The notes below the pieces were generated by a model. The model saw only the letters and a program-made list of their open reading frames with translations. It had not been told where the DNA came from and did not search any database. DNA of 64,000 nt from Nostoc sp. KVJ3 (GTDB taxonomy: Bacteria > Cyanobacteriota > Cyanobacteriia > Cyanobacteriales > Nostocaceae). The position numbers and the translations under genes were made by a program. The first letter of the stretch is position 1, and every line of letters begins with the position of its first letter. Positions 53,391 to 62,324 of this stretch are shown here, in pieces. The stretch spans positions 372,001 through 436,000 of the forward strand of contig NZ_WWFG01000001.1 in the NCBI RefSeq assembly GCF_026127265.1. Direction: 5' to 3'.

Positions 53391-54311
53391 ATGATTCATC
53401 ATAGCGATCGCATAGCGTCTCGTAAAGAAGGCAGATTTCAAGGTGTTGGGGGACTTGACCTGTATTACCAAAGCTGGCATCCAGAAGGTAAAATACGAGG
53501 AATATTAACCATTGTGCATGGACTCGGAGGGCACAGCGATCGCTACAGTAATGTAATTCAACATTTGCTACCCAAGCAATATGCTGTTTATGGCTTAGAC
53601 TTGCGTGGTCATGGACGCTCACCAGGTCAGCAAGGCTACATCAACGCTTGGAGTGAGTTTCGGGAAGATTTGGCAGCCTTTTTACAGTTAATTCAGACTC
53701 AGAATCCTGGATGCCCAATTTTTCTTTTGGGTCATAGTTTAGGTGGGGTGATTGTCTTAGATTATATTCTGCGTTATCCCCAAGAAGCATCAGTTTTGCA
53801 AGGTGCGATCGCTCTTGCGCCAACCTTGGGGAAAGTTGGGATTTCACCGATTCGGGTGCTTTTAGGAAAAATGCTCTCACGGGTGTGGCCGCGTTTCACA
53901 CTGAATACAGGTATTGACATCAGTGCTGCTTCACGAGATCCGCAGGTTTTAGCAGCGATCGCTCAGGATACACTGCGACATACCCTAGCTACTGCCCGTT
54001 TAGCTACAGAATTCTTTGCAACAGTTGATTGGATTAATGCTCACGCAGGTGATTGGCAATTACCATTGTTGATTCTCCACGGTGGTGCAGACCGAGTGGC
54101 TTTACCTGCGGGAAGCGATATCTTTTATCAACGGGTAAATTGCACAGATAAATTGAGAATTGAGTATCCTGGAGCCTATCACGAAATTCAGCGCGACCTC
54201 AATTATCGAGAGGTCATGGCTGATTTAGAAGAGTGGTTGGAGCGACACCTATCACCCCAGACAGCACAGTTAGGAAGGGGAAGCGCTGAGTTAGAGTTTC
54301 CTAGTCAGTGA
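53391..54311 (+). CDS. Alpha/beta hydrolase, monoacylglycerol lipase-like
   Basis: 306 residues. The nucleophile is in LGHSLGGVIVLDY, the acid probably in HGGADRVALPAGS, the histidine in YPGAYHEIQRD; the oxyanion region is VHGLGGHSDRY. This is the lysophospholipase/monoacylglycerol lipase group (Hydrolase_4). No signal peptide. Substrate unknown. The stop overlaps the 3' end of the convergent gene by 7 bp. Confidence 0.9.
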   Translation: MIHHSDRIASRKEGRFQGVGGLDLYYQSWHPEGKIRGILTIVHGLGGHSDRYSNVIQHLLPKQYAVYGLDLRGHGRSPGQQGYINAWSEFREDLAAFLQLIQTQNPGCPIFLLGHSLGGVIVLDYILRYPQEASVLQGAIALAPTLGKVGISPIRVLLGKMLSRVWPRFTLNTGIDISAASRDPQVLAAIAQDTLRHTLATARLATEFFATVDWINAHAGDWQLPLLILHGGADRVALPAGSDIFYQRVNCTDKLRIEYPGAYHEIQRDLNYREVMADLEEWLERHLSPQTAQLGRGSAELEFPSQ

Positions 54312-54634
54312 TTTACATTATCTAAAAAATACGTTATTGAAGATTGAGAGTTTTTTCCAACCAAAATAGGCTCTCCCTTTACTCCTCCACGGCTGAGAGT
54401 ACAAATCTTATAAAGGTTTTCGCAGTCAAAGATTGCTAGGACTAGCTCTTTCCCTGTTTGATAAGAGGATGGTAAGGGTTTACCTACCTCGCATTCCATG
54501 TCAATTTCGCGATCGCGCCACTGTAACTTCCAAATACGCTTTTCGGTTATTGGTGCTTTGAGAGACTGAGCAAGAGCATTATATACCTGCTCTGCTTTGA
54601 TATCATCCTTGGCTGCTGGCACAAAAAACTTCAT
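54305..54634 (-). CDS. Unknown small soluble protein
   Basis: Not recognised. 109 residues, MKFFVPAAKDDIKAEQVYNA, then KRIWKLQWRDREIDMECEVG and LVLAIFDCENLYKICTLSRGG. Alpha/beta composition without membrane segments. It ends convergently against the hydrolase gene and precedes no other gene on its strand closely (51 bp from the SDR stop). Confidence 0.6.
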   Translation of the reverse strand: MKFFVPAAKDDIKAEQVYNALAQSLKAPITEKRIWKLQWRDREIDMECEVGKPLPSSYQTGKELVLAIFDCENLYKICTLSRGGVKGEPILVGKNSQSSITYFLDNVNH

Positions 54635-54685
54635 AGGCTGAGGTTACAAGTAACGTGAGTTTACATTAGCACCAGCGTAACGTAG

Positions 54686-55456
54686 TTACCAAGGCAATCT
54701 GCTTCCATCCCATGAGAAAAACTGCCCGCTATCGCCTTCTTGAAGCTGTTCGATGACAGTCAATAATTGGGTAACAGTGCGTTCCACTGAAAACAATTTT
54801 TCCGCAGGGACATTTTTCTGGAAAGGACGGGAAAGGCGCGTATCAGTTGTACCAGGATGTAATGTCACTATTAATGCTTTCGGACAACTTCTTTTATACT
54901 CAATGGCCGCAGTTCGCATCAACATATTAAGTGCTGCTTTAGAAGCACGATAGCCATACCATCCACCAAGTTTGTTATCGCCAATACTGCCCAATTTAGC
55001 AGAAATACTAGCAAACACACTGCGTTCTCCATGACGCAATAAAGGCAATAAATGTTTAGCTAGCAAGACAGCACCAATACTATTTATCTGAAAGTAGCGC
55101 AGCAAGTTTTCTGAATTAATTTCTCTTAAGCTTTTTTCAGGTTGCAAAGTATCTTCATGCAACAGTCCTACACAGTTGACGACTAAATGCAGTTTGTCAA
55201 CTTGAGTACGTATTTTTTTAACAGCTTCAACAATCTGCAACTCGTCAGTAATATCCATCTGCAAACAAATTAATTTGTCAGAGTGTTTATCTACTAAAGA
55301 TAGTAACTCTTCAGCAGCATTTTGTTGGCGATATGTAGCATAAACTTTAGCTATTTGTTCATCTAGCAGCAATTCTTTTACAAAACCTAAGCCGATACCT
55401 TGGTTGGCTCCGACAATCAAAGAATTAGCATCTGTTATTTTATCGTTAAAAACCAT
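54686..55456 (-). CDS. Short-chain dehydrogenase/reductase
   Basis: 256 residues. Cofactor motif VGANQGIGLGFVKEL near the N-terminus, catalytic YGYRASKAALNML with Tyr and Lys, and LVVNCVGLLHEDTLQPEKSL. This C-factor-like SDR group includes proteins of unclear substrate. Atypical GxxxGxG context (GANQGIG) still fits. It follows a small unknown gene (55479) after 22 bp on the same strand. Confidence 0.9.
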   Translation of the reverse strand: MVFNDKITDANSLIVGANQGIGLGFVKELLLDEQIAKVYATYRQQNAAEELLSLVDKHSDKLICLQMDITDELQIVEAVKKIRTQVDKLHLVVNCVGLLHEDTLQPEKSLREINSENLLRYFQINSIGAVLLAKHLLPLLRHGERSVFASISAKLGSIGDNKLGGWYGYRASKAALNMLMRTAAIEYKRSCPKALIVTLHPGTTDTRLSRPFQKNVPAEKLFSVERTVTQLLTVIEQLQEGDSGQFFSWDGSRLPW

Positions 55457-55478
55457 TTGTATAATTAGTAAAAAACAA

Positions 55479-55757
55479 TTACAAACTAGATATTGCTAAT
55501 TTGGCTGATAAATCAAGTGCTGCTGAATCGTATTGCCAATAAGGAGAAAATTTCATTAGGTCATCTAACATAACAAAAGCTGGTTTATCAACTATGTCAT
55601 CTATCGTCAAGGAATCTACTTTTTTCTCAATAACAGTTAAAATGAATATTCCCTGGTAACTACCGACTGCCCAGACACTAGCATCTCCACCCCCTCCAGT
55701 ACTAACTTTGATAAACTTTTCAAAGAAGAAATCAATATCTTTTCTAAAGACTGGCAT
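55479..55757 (-). CDS. Unknown small protein upstream of the SDR gene
   Basis: Not recognised. 92 residues: MPVFRKDIDFFFEKFIKVST, GGGGDASVWAVGSYQGIFILTVIEKKV, then DIVDKPAFVMLDDLMKFSP. It seems a compact alpha/beta protein. It is between the GNAT gene (30 bp upstream) and the SDR gene (22 bp downstream), all on the minus strand, so a three-gene operon is likely. Confidence 0.6.
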   Translation of the reverse strand: MPVFRKDIDFFFEKFIKVSTGGGGDASVWAVGSYQGIFILTVIEKKVDSLTIDDIVDKPAFVMLDDLMKFSPYWQYDSAALDLSAKLAISSL

Positions 55758-55787
55758 AATATTTATCTATTTAAAGACATACCAATA

Positions 55788-56291
55788 TTAGGTCACTTGT
55801 GGAAGTATTTCATATTCGTAGCGAGAAACAAAACAAGCACCAACTTGTCTTTCGCTGTGATAACGGAAACCAAAGTCTTCATATACTGCTCTCAGGCGCG
55901 GACGAGAAGCATCGCAATCTAGACGTAAATAACGTTTATCAAGTTTTTGTGCGCGTTCAACAGCCCAAGTCAGCAGTGCTGAAGAGACTTTACCGCCAGA
56001 GTAGCGTCGTCGAATTGCAAAGCGATGTACAAATACTGACTCTTCCTGAGAAATATCAGACCAGAAAAGTAAATCCTCAAGCTGAAACTTTATTGTACCA
56101 GCAGATTCACCATCACATTCGGCAATGAAAAACAAACCTTTAGCAACATCTTCAGAGATATTTTCTGGCGAAACCTCGCTATCACGCCACAGAGGTTCAC
56201 TACGCTGCTGGAGCCACAAAGCTGCTTCTAATAACACATTTGAAACTATCACCGTATCTTGTATGTTTGCTTGGCGGATTGAGATGTACAT
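55788..56291 (-). CDS. GNAT family N-acetyltransferase
   Basis: 167 residues. GNAT fold: YISIRQANIQDTVIVSNVL, FFIAECDGESAGTIKFQLED, VFVHRFAIRRRYSGGKVSSALLTWAVERA with the acetyl-CoA loop RRRYSGGKVS, and LRLDCDASRPRLRAVYEDFGF. Substrate not predictable. First gene of the minus-strand group with the 92-residue protein and the SDR. Confidence 0.88.
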   Translation of the reverse strand: MYISIRQANIQDTVIVSNVLLEAALWLQQRSEPLWRDSEVSPENISEDVAKGLFFIAECDGESAGTIKFQLEDLLFWSDISQEESVFVHRFAIRRRYSGGKVSSALLTWAVERAQKLDKRYLRLDCDASRPRLRAVYEDFGFRYHSERQVGACFVSRYEYEILPQVT

Positions 56292-56311
56292 TTAGTTATT
56301 AATTTTAGGTT

Positions 56312-56460
56312 ATACCAATTTAATGTGAAGTTGCATATATCTATGATCCCCCTAAATCCCCCTTAAAAAGGGGGACTTTGATAGATGTTTTTCCGGTTCC
56401 CCCCTTATTAAGGGGGGCTAGGGGGGATCGAATTATATGCAGCTTCATAAAAAATTGGTG
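56312..56460. mobile_element. MITE-like element C2, 149 bp
   Basis: Starts ATACCAATTTAATGTGAA, ends TTCATAAAAAATTGGTG; inner arms with CCCCCTAAATCCCCCTTAA facing TTAAGGGGGGCTAGGGGG. Without the insert seen in copy C1, so it shows the ancestral form. Confidence 0.82.
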
Positions 56461-56544
56461 TTAGTTAAATAATGGGTAAAAATATTAGGTTTTGTTTGAC
56501 TTCAAACAACCTATGCAAATTAGCAAAAGTAGAATATTTTTGGT

Positions 56545-57939
56545 TTATTTACCAATACAGAACTTGCTAAAAATCCGATCCAAAACTGATTCTGTAACTT
56601 CTTCACCAGTAATTTCTCCTAATGCCTGAATTGCACCGCGTAAATCAATTGTCCAAAAATCAAGGGGGAGTTGCTGGGCAATTGTTGCTTGTACTTGTTC
56701 CAAAGATATTTTAGCTTGAGTTAAAGCTGCTGCTTGCCTTTGGTTAATGGCTAAATCCATATCAGCAGCTTGGACTTTTCCGGTGTTAACTATCTCTAAA
56801 ATTGCCGTTTCTAAAGCATCAATACCTTGATTTTTGGCTGCTGCTGTGAAAACTTTGGACTTGGAATTTGGCATTTTAGATTCAAGAATTTTTCTTTCAA
56901 TTTCTTCTACTAAGTCTATTTTGTTAATCACTAAAATTAACGGACGGTGTTGTACTTGTTCGTAAATTTCTCCATCGCCTTCCGTCCAACCTGTTGAAGC
57001 GTCGATGGTAAGCAAAACTAAATCAGCTGCATTGGCTGCACGGCGCGATCGCTCTACGCCAATTTTTTCTACTTGATCTGTTGTTTCCCGAATCCCGGCT
57101 GTATCTAGCACTTGTACGGGAATTCCCCCGACAACTAGCTGCGATTCAACCACATCGCGGGTTGTACCGGGTAAGTCTGTGACGATCGCGCGATCGCTCT
57201 GGCTCCAAGCGTTCAATAAGCTCGATTTACCCACGTTTGGCCGCCCAACAATTGCCACTTTTAAACCTGTGCGTAACAACTCACCTTTATCTTTAGTTGT
57301 CAATAATCTAGTTATTTCAGTAGCAATTTTATCGATTTCTGATATTATTACTTTATCATCCAACGGTGGTAAGTCTTCCTCAAAATCAATTCGAGCTTCG
57401 ATTTCTGCCAAAATATCTAAACAGTTAGCGCGTAACTGCCGGATCGGATGAGCTAATTTTCCCTGTAAACCAGCTAAGGCAGTTTGGGCAGCTTGAGGCG
57501 ATTTAGCTCCCACTAAATCAGCAATACCTTCGGCTTGAGTTAAATCCAATCGCCCATTTAAAAAGGCGCGGAGAGTAAATTCTCCGGGTTGAGCTAGTCT
57601 AGCACCATTTTCTAAACACAGTTGTAATACCTGTTGCACTGCCATAATTCCCCCGTGGCAATGGAATTCTACTACATCTTCACGGGTGTAAGAACGGGGT
57701 GCTTTCATGATCAGCAATAGGGCTTCATCTACCAGTTGTCGCGTTTGAGGATGGCGAATGTAACCGTAGAGAATCCGGTGAGTTTCCCAAACTTGTCGCC
57801 CTGGTGCGTAAAAAAGAGTTTGGGCTAAAGCCATTGCTTCAGAACCAGATACCCGCACAATACCAACACTACCCTGTTGAGGGACAACAGCAGTTGCGAT
57901 CGCAGCTATAGTTCCAGTAGTAGCAAAGACTTCTGACAT
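56545..57939 (-). CDS. mnmE: tRNA modification GTPase MnmE
   Basis: 464 residues. MnmE with MnmG adds the carboxymethylaminomethyl group at U34 of certain tRNAs. N-terminal folate-binding domain (IAAIATAVVPQQGSVGIVRVSG), helical domain, GTPase domain with G1 GRPNVGKSSLL, TTRD switch in LPGTTRDVVES, DTAGIRET, NKID, and the C-terminal FCIGK with the catalytic cysteine. Full length. mnmG is not in the window. Confidence 0.97.
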   Translation of the reverse strand: MSEVFATTGTIAAIATAVVPQQGSVGIVRVSGSEAMALAQTLFYAPGRQVWETHRILYGYIRHPQTRQLVDEALLLIMKAPRSYTREDVVEFHCHGGIMAVQQVLQLCLENGARLAQPGEFTLRAFLNGRLDLTQAEGIADLVGAKSPQAAQTALAGLQGKLAHPIRQLRANCLDILAEIEARIDFEEDLPPLDDKVIISEIDKIATEITRLLTTKDKGELLRTGLKVAIVGRPNVGKSSLLNAWSQSDRAIVTDLPGTTRDVVESQLVVGGIPVQVLDTAGIRETTDQVEKIGVERSRRAANAADLVLLTIDASTGWTEGDGEIYEQVQHRPLILVINKIDLVEEIERKILESKMPNSKSKVFTAAAKNQGIDALETAILEIVNTGKVQAADMDLAINQRQAAALTQAKISLEQVQATIAQQLPLDFWTIDLRGAIQALGEITGEEVTESVLDRIFSKFCIGK

Positions 57940-57955
57940 GAGCGCCCTTTATAAG

Positions 57956-58022
57956 AGAAAGTTAGGAGTTATAAGTTAGGAGTAAAAATCATAACTCCTA
58001 ACTCCTAACTCATAACTTTCTA
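57956..58022. repeat. STRR array with inverted halves upstream of mnmE
   Basis: GTTAGGAGTTA heptamers on the left and TAACTCCTAACTC on the right form a hairpin just upstream of the mnmE start; the same heptamer as at 2459 and within hypF. Confidence 0.8.
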
Positions 58023-58144
58023 ATAGGATAGCAACTGGCAAGGTAAAATTTACCTAGAGGTTAATGCCTGATAGTAAAGAGTTAAGGGTGAATATTAGAA
58101 CTCACAACTTTATAACTCATAAGTTTTAGAGAGAGGAATTTACT

Positions 58145-58345
58145 GTGGAGCAAAAAATTAACTGCGCTGTAGCTTGTGTTAACGGGTGTGTTTTAGGGGA
58201 TAAATGCCCCAACGTCGAGTTTAGAGAGGCGGCTGCAAAATTTATTGAAGAGACTCCCCTAGACAAAATGTTGGAATTGGCACAAGAACGTCTGCGGAAA
58301 AAAATGACGGAACCGCCAAAATGGGTTTTTCCTGAAGATCCATAA
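58145..58345 (+). CDS. Small conserved cyanobacterial protein, GTG start
   Basis: 66 residues: CAVACVNGCVLGDKCPNVEF with four cysteines, then AAAKFIEETPLDKMLELAQE and a basic end PPKWVFPEDP. The cysteines may bind metal (inference). The GTG at 58145 has AGAGGA eight bases ahead. I recall proteins of this type as cyanobacterial unknowns. Divergent from mnmE with a repeat-filled spacer. Confidence 0.65.
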   Translation: MEQKINCAVACVNGCVLGDKCPNVEFREAAAKFIEETPLDKMLELAQERLRKKMTEPPKWVFPEDP

Positions 58346-58606
58346 TACTTGTGTTAACAGGCATAAGCAAGACAGCGAGAAGCTTAAATAGTATCTGGAT
58401 CTATATTTAATTCTCGCAGTTTTGCCGCCAAGCGATCGCTACTTTGATGACAACCTCACAACCAAGTCTCAATTAAGGATTTCTGCCTTGGCGATCGCTT
58501 CTGACTAATATTCTGCTAATTATGCTTCGCAGATAGGTTTTGCAACTTATCTGATAAATTGAGTAATCGTTACTGTGCAATTGTTGGCTATGCCACACTA
58601 AAAGAT

Positions 58607-58867
58607 TTAGTATTTTGCCTGAACTGCAAGGTCATCCATTTGTTTGATTGCATTCCAATCAATCGCAGCAACCCACAACTTTTCTTCAATTGAATACTGT
58701 ACTACTCCCTCTACTTCTAAATCCTCACTGTATAATGTGAGCAATTTTCCGTCTTGCAATTCAATATTATGACAAGCTAGGTCTTCAACTGTGCCAATAC
58801 AATTTAGACGTAGGCGACCCTGATTATCAGCATTATGAAAATCAACAAAGATTCTAGGCGTATTCAT
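58607..58867 (-). CDS. Unknown small protein, possible immunity partner
   Basis: Not recognised. 86 residues: MNTPRIFVDFHNADNQGRLR, LNCIGTVEDLACHNIELQDGKLL, then VQYSIEEKLWVAAIDWNAI. A beta-rich, acidic protein. It follows the toxin-like gene by 16 bp on the same strand; order and size fit an immunity gene of a polymorphic toxin pair, which is inference only. Confidence 0.55.
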   Translation of the reverse strand: MNTPRIFVDFHNADNQGRLRLNCIGTVEDLACHNIELQDGKLLTLYSEDLEVEGVVQYSIEEKLWVAAIDWNAIKQMDDLAVQAKY

Positions 58868-58883
58868 AAGCTTTCTCTAATAA

Positions 58884-59417
58884 CTATTGTTCTCGTGCTG
58901 GATTTGGATATGTGGGCGTAAGAAGATTGCTAATTTGTTCAGGGGTTAAGCCACTTAAGGTAGCATGATGTGGGCTTCTTCCTGATGTTCGGATTACATC
59001 TCCTTCTGTTTTGCGAACCTCACCTACTGTTGTAACACCAACCTGCCCATGAGGAATATTTACCGCCAGTTCTTTTACAGATAATCCTAAAGCACATTCT
59101 ACAGAAATCCCAGTAATTCCGCAGGGGTGAGTTCCCATTCCACGCCTAATATCTTCTGGACGATTGCGACCTCCTCGAACCACTAATGCTTCGTTTGGAA
59201 TTCTCTGCCCTAACTCAGCGTAAGGTGAATCGCCAGACTCTTCAACTAAGCGCTGAAGGTCATTAAAGTATTTCTGTAGTTTTTCTTCCTTAGTACGTTG
59301 CTTGATAGCTTCCAATATTTGATCTTTTTTGTCACTACTACTTAGTTCAGAAGCAGAGATTTCTATGAACAGAAGATATGCTTCAATCTGATTCTTTAGA
59401 TTCTGCCAATTCTCCAT
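58884..59417 (-). CDS. Protein with Rhs/polymorphic-toxin-like C-terminal domain
   Basis: 177 residues. The N-terminal half is helical (NQIEAYLLFIEISASELSSS, ILEAIKQRTKEEKLQKYF). The C-terminal half, ALVVRGGRNRPEDIRRGMGT, VNIPHGQVGVTTVGEVRKTEG, then GRSPHHATLSGLTPEQISNLLTPTYPNP, resembles C-terminal domains I have seen at the ends of Rhs-type and other polymorphic toxins. There is no signal peptide or delivery domain. The small gene behind it could be the immunity partner. Activity unknown. Confidence 0.55.
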   Translation of the reverse strand: MENWQNLKNQIEAYLLFIEISASELSSSDKKDQILEAIKQRTKEEKLQKYFNDLQRLVEESGDSPYAELGQRIPNEALVVRGGRNRPEDIRRGMGTHPCGITGISVECALGLSVKELAVNIPHGQVGVTTVGEVRKTEGDVIRTSGRSPHHATLSGLTPEQISNLLTPTYPNPAREQ

Positions 59418-59470
59418 CGTGCTTGTTAATATTTAGTTTTTTAAATAAAAATCCTTGTTGGCGATGTTGT

Positions 59471-61105
59471 TTAAATATCTAACCCAACAACCATTAACTC
59501 AGGCGGATGTTCAATATTAAACTGGTAATATATCTCCCTTTTTTCCTGCCCTGGAAGAGTTAACTGCCATTCTAAAATGCCCATTTCACCCAGTTGAATT
59601 TGTGGATTACTGCGGCTGAGGCGCACTTTAATTTGCTCGTTGCGACTAACTGGTAATTGTTCAGCTACTTTCAGATTTACTTCTTTGTCGAGTAAGTTCG
59701 TAATTATCAACCGATAACTATAAGTAATCCGGCGCTGATTGCTAATCAATCTTTTGTCAACCAGACGTTCAACTAAATCGCGCTCAATTTTTAAACCTTC
59801 GTCTATTCCTAAATTCAGTTTAAATTCTTGTCCGGGTGCAATATTCTCTAACTGAGTTGTGCCAATAAAAACATTGTTGCGGAAAATATTCGCTTTACCA
59901 GGTAACAAAGTCGCACCGTTGGGATTATTTTTCACATTTGCTTGCAGATAAGCAAAACTTACCAAACGCGGCATTGCCAGATAATCAAAGTTACAAGGAT
60001 AATCGTCATTAAAAATTGTCGTTTTATGAGGTGCGCCATCACTGGGAATGTTACCACCACCATTTAATTTAAAGGTAACTACACTCCCTTCTTTGAATAC
60101 TTCTGCTGTCACAGTTTCTGCTTGAATTAGCACATCCTCTACATCTTCGTCTTCTTCCTGCCAATCTGCTCTCGCGGCGGCAGCAGCAGGTGGATCTGGT
60201 ATGCTAGGCAGTAGTGGTGGCTGGGCAGCAAATCGTCGTCGCGTTGCTAGTTGTGGACGTGGCGCATCAATATACCAGGGATCAAGTTTGGGTGGGAGAG
60301 TACCTAATCCCGGTTTAGCGGTAGAAAGGGTGAGATTTGCACCAATCCAATCTTCGCCACTGCTTTGAGTAATTTCTGCCAGGTAGCCCAGATGCACAAT
60401 ATTGCTGGTAGTGCTAAAGCGCAAGTCATAAAGTGGAGTCCAACTGGCGCGATTTACGATGTAAGACACTTCTAATTCAAATTCGCCTTCACCTGCGACT
60501 TCAACACCTACAACTATACTTAAACTCTCTTTGGGATGGGGTGTTTGAATTTTTTGTAATGAGGCGCGGAGTACTTGTAGTTCTTTGTCTAATTCTTGCT
60601 GTTGAGTTTTGCACTCTCCAGATGCGATCGCATATTCACTATACTGGCTTCCGAGAAAGTTCAAAAAATCTAATGTTTCGCTGAGGCTGAGATTTTTTCG
60701 AGATAAACTCTGGGCAAAGGGTTCTTCTGTTTTTTCACGTAAACCGGCGATAAAACTAGACTGCAATGCTAAAGCATCGACTTGGGCTTGCAAGTGGCGT
60801 TTTTCTGCTTCTAACTGCTCAATTTGCCTTGTCAAATGTGCGACTCGCTCCGCTACAGGTTCAGTGGTGTAAATGCGATCGCTACTTACTCCCATCAAAC
60901 GCACTGCCACCGTCCCCGTACCGCTAACCCTGACAGACTCAGTTTCTAGAGTCTCTGGCACTGAGGTAATTACTAATTCCTGCTCAATCCCCGTTAAATC
61001 AACTACACCCCGTCGTGTAACCAATGCTCTGTCAGCATACACTGTAACAGCTACAATCTCGCTTTGTACTGTTTTGCGCCAAGATGGTATTTCCGGGTTA
61101 ACCAT
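59471..61105 (-). CDS. MuiA family (DUF4139/DUF4140) protein
   Basis: 544 residues. N-terminal DUF4140 domain (VTVYADRALVTRRGVVDL, VRVSGTGTVAVRLMGV), a central coiled coil (VAHLTRQIEQLEAEKRHLQAQ) and the DUF4139 domain (YIVNRASWTPLYDLRF, PGLGTLPPKLDPWYIDAPRP, RNEQIKVRLSRSNPQI, LPGQEKREIYYQFNIEHP). The family was named after a mucoidy inhibitor; biochemical function is unknown. A Ala/Asp/Glu-rich insert lies near residue 305. It is 53 bp upstream of the toxin-like gene and could be cotranscribed. Confidence 0.85.
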   Translation of the reverse strand: MVNPEIPSWRKTVQSEIVAVTVYADRALVTRRGVVDLTGIEQELVITSVPETLETESVRVSGTGTVAVRLMGVSSDRIYTTEPVAERVAHLTRQIEQLEAEKRHLQAQVDALALQSSFIAGLREKTEEPFAQSLSRKNLSLSETLDFLNFLGSQYSEYAIASGECKTQQQELDKELQVLRASLQKIQTPHPKESLSIVVGVEVAGEGEFELEVSYIVNRASWTPLYDLRFSTTSNIVHLGYLAEITQSSGEDWIGANLTLSTAKPGLGTLPPKLDPWYIDAPRPQLATRRRFAAQPPLLPSIPDPPAAAAARADWQEEDEDVEDVLIQAETVTAEVFKEGSVVTFKLNGGGNIPSDGAPHKTTIFNDDYPCNFDYLAMPRLVSFAYLQANVKNNPNGATLLPGKANIFRNNVFIGTTQLENIAPGQEFKLNLGIDEGLKIERDLVERLVDKRLISNQRRITYSYRLIITNLLDKEVNLKVAEQLPVSRNEQIKVRLSRSNPQIQLGEMGILEWQLTLPGQEKREIYYQFNIEHPPELMVVGLDI

Positions 61106-61481
61106 TGCCAGTTTTCCCCCATTTTTAATTGATTCTGCTGGTTAATTGTCAATGTTTCCTGGTGTAACAGTCAACCCCCTTGGGTAATTTGTAATTCATT
61201 GAAAGCGGCTATCGCCACTTGAGGCATTGGACATTGGGTATTAGTTCTTTATTCTTTCTCCCCCTGCTCCCCCATCTCCCCCTGCTCCCCCTGCTCCCCC
61301 TACTCCCCTATTCCCCATGTCCCATCCCCTTGTGGGTGGAGTTCTTCATAGCCTCCTACGTTTAAAAGCGTAGGTTATCCTGCCTCCTGATATTATCTAA
61401 GGACAAAATTACTACTAATGACTGCTGAAAGCTAATAGTAGAATAGGGTACAGAAAGCTGTACGGAAGGGAGGAAGGGAAA
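61106..61481. other. Spacer with CCCCCTG-type STRR array
   Basis: No gene. A C-rich array of CTCCCCCTG/CTCCCC units lies at about 61258-61316. Upstream is GGCGGCTATCGCC-like sequence. The spacer is between divergent genes, so promoters for both must be here. Confidence 0.7.
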
Positions 61482-62324
61482 TTGGATGAAATGAGGGCGG
61501 CGCTAGAATTAGCGACCGAAGAAGAATTGCAAGATTTAACGGCAATTCTATTTAGTCGTAAGTTCAATCCCCTAGATTATGTACACACACCCGAACCCAT
61601 CGAAGTGCAAAGCCAAGACCGCAAAGCTTGGTTAGATTCACTAGAGGGTCGCTTTCGTTTTTTGGCGGCAGATGGGGTGACAGTATTACGGGGACGTACA
61701 GGCCAGGTAACTTATCGACAAGCCTTAGTTCAAGTATGTAAATATCTAAAAATTCCTTATTCTCATCAGTTGGCAACCATTGATTTAGAGGCAGAAGTAT
61801 TTTTACATCTATTAGGACAGGTGTGGAAAAAATTGCCTGAACAGGAAAAACAAAAATTGACTCTCCGAGTGCAGCGTCACCTTGTGCAATCAGAACTAAA
61901 AGAACCGCTACCACTGTTATTACAGCCTGACCCCTTGGGGTTGCTTTTCAAAGGCGGTAGTGCGATCGCTGTTACTTCAATTCTCCAGCCACTTGTGCTT
62001 AAACAAATTGCTCGTCAATTTGCCATCCACTTTGCTACTTATGAAGTAGCAAAACAAGCGGTAATTACAGGTTCAGAAGCAGCTACAACGCAATTCCAAA
62101 GCTATGTAGCGATGCAAATGGCACAACGGGGCATGACAATGAGTGCCGCTCGTTATGGGGCAGCCCGCACGATGTTTGCCGTAATTGGGCCGATAATGTG
62201 GACTTGGTTTTTTGCAGATTTAGGATGGAGAGCGATCGCTACTAACTATGGTCGAATCATCCCTACCATCTTCGCTTTAGCTCAAATTCGCCTCACTCGT
62301 GAGGAATGTTGGCAACCAGCTTGA
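61482..62324 (+). CDS. YaaW family protein (DUF3944-type)
   Basis: 280 residues. LDEMRAALELATEEELQDLT and LFSRKFNPLDYVHTPEPI open the YaaW family; then AWLDSLEGRFRFLAADGVTVLRG, QVTYRQALVQVCKYL and a C-terminal hydrophobic region (about 190-260). Function unknown. TTG at 61482 is the best start: GGGAGGAAGGG lies 4-10 bases upstream and the family starts at this residue; ATG at 61491 is too far from it. It overlaps the next gene by 19 bp. Confidence 0.85.
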   Translation: MDEMRAALELATEEELQDLTAILFSRKFNPLDYVHTPEPIEVQSQDRKAWLDSLEGRFRFLAADGVTVLRGRTGQVTYRQALVQVCKYLKIPYSHQLATIDLEAEVFLHLLGQVWKKLPEQEKQKLTLRVQRHLVQSELKEPLPLLLQPDPLGLLFKGGSAIAVTSILQPLVLKQIARQFAIHFATYEVAKQAVITGSEAATTQFQSYVAMQMAQRGMTMSAARYGAARTMFAVIGPIMWTWFFADLGWRAIATNYGRIIPTIFALAQIRLTREECWQPA

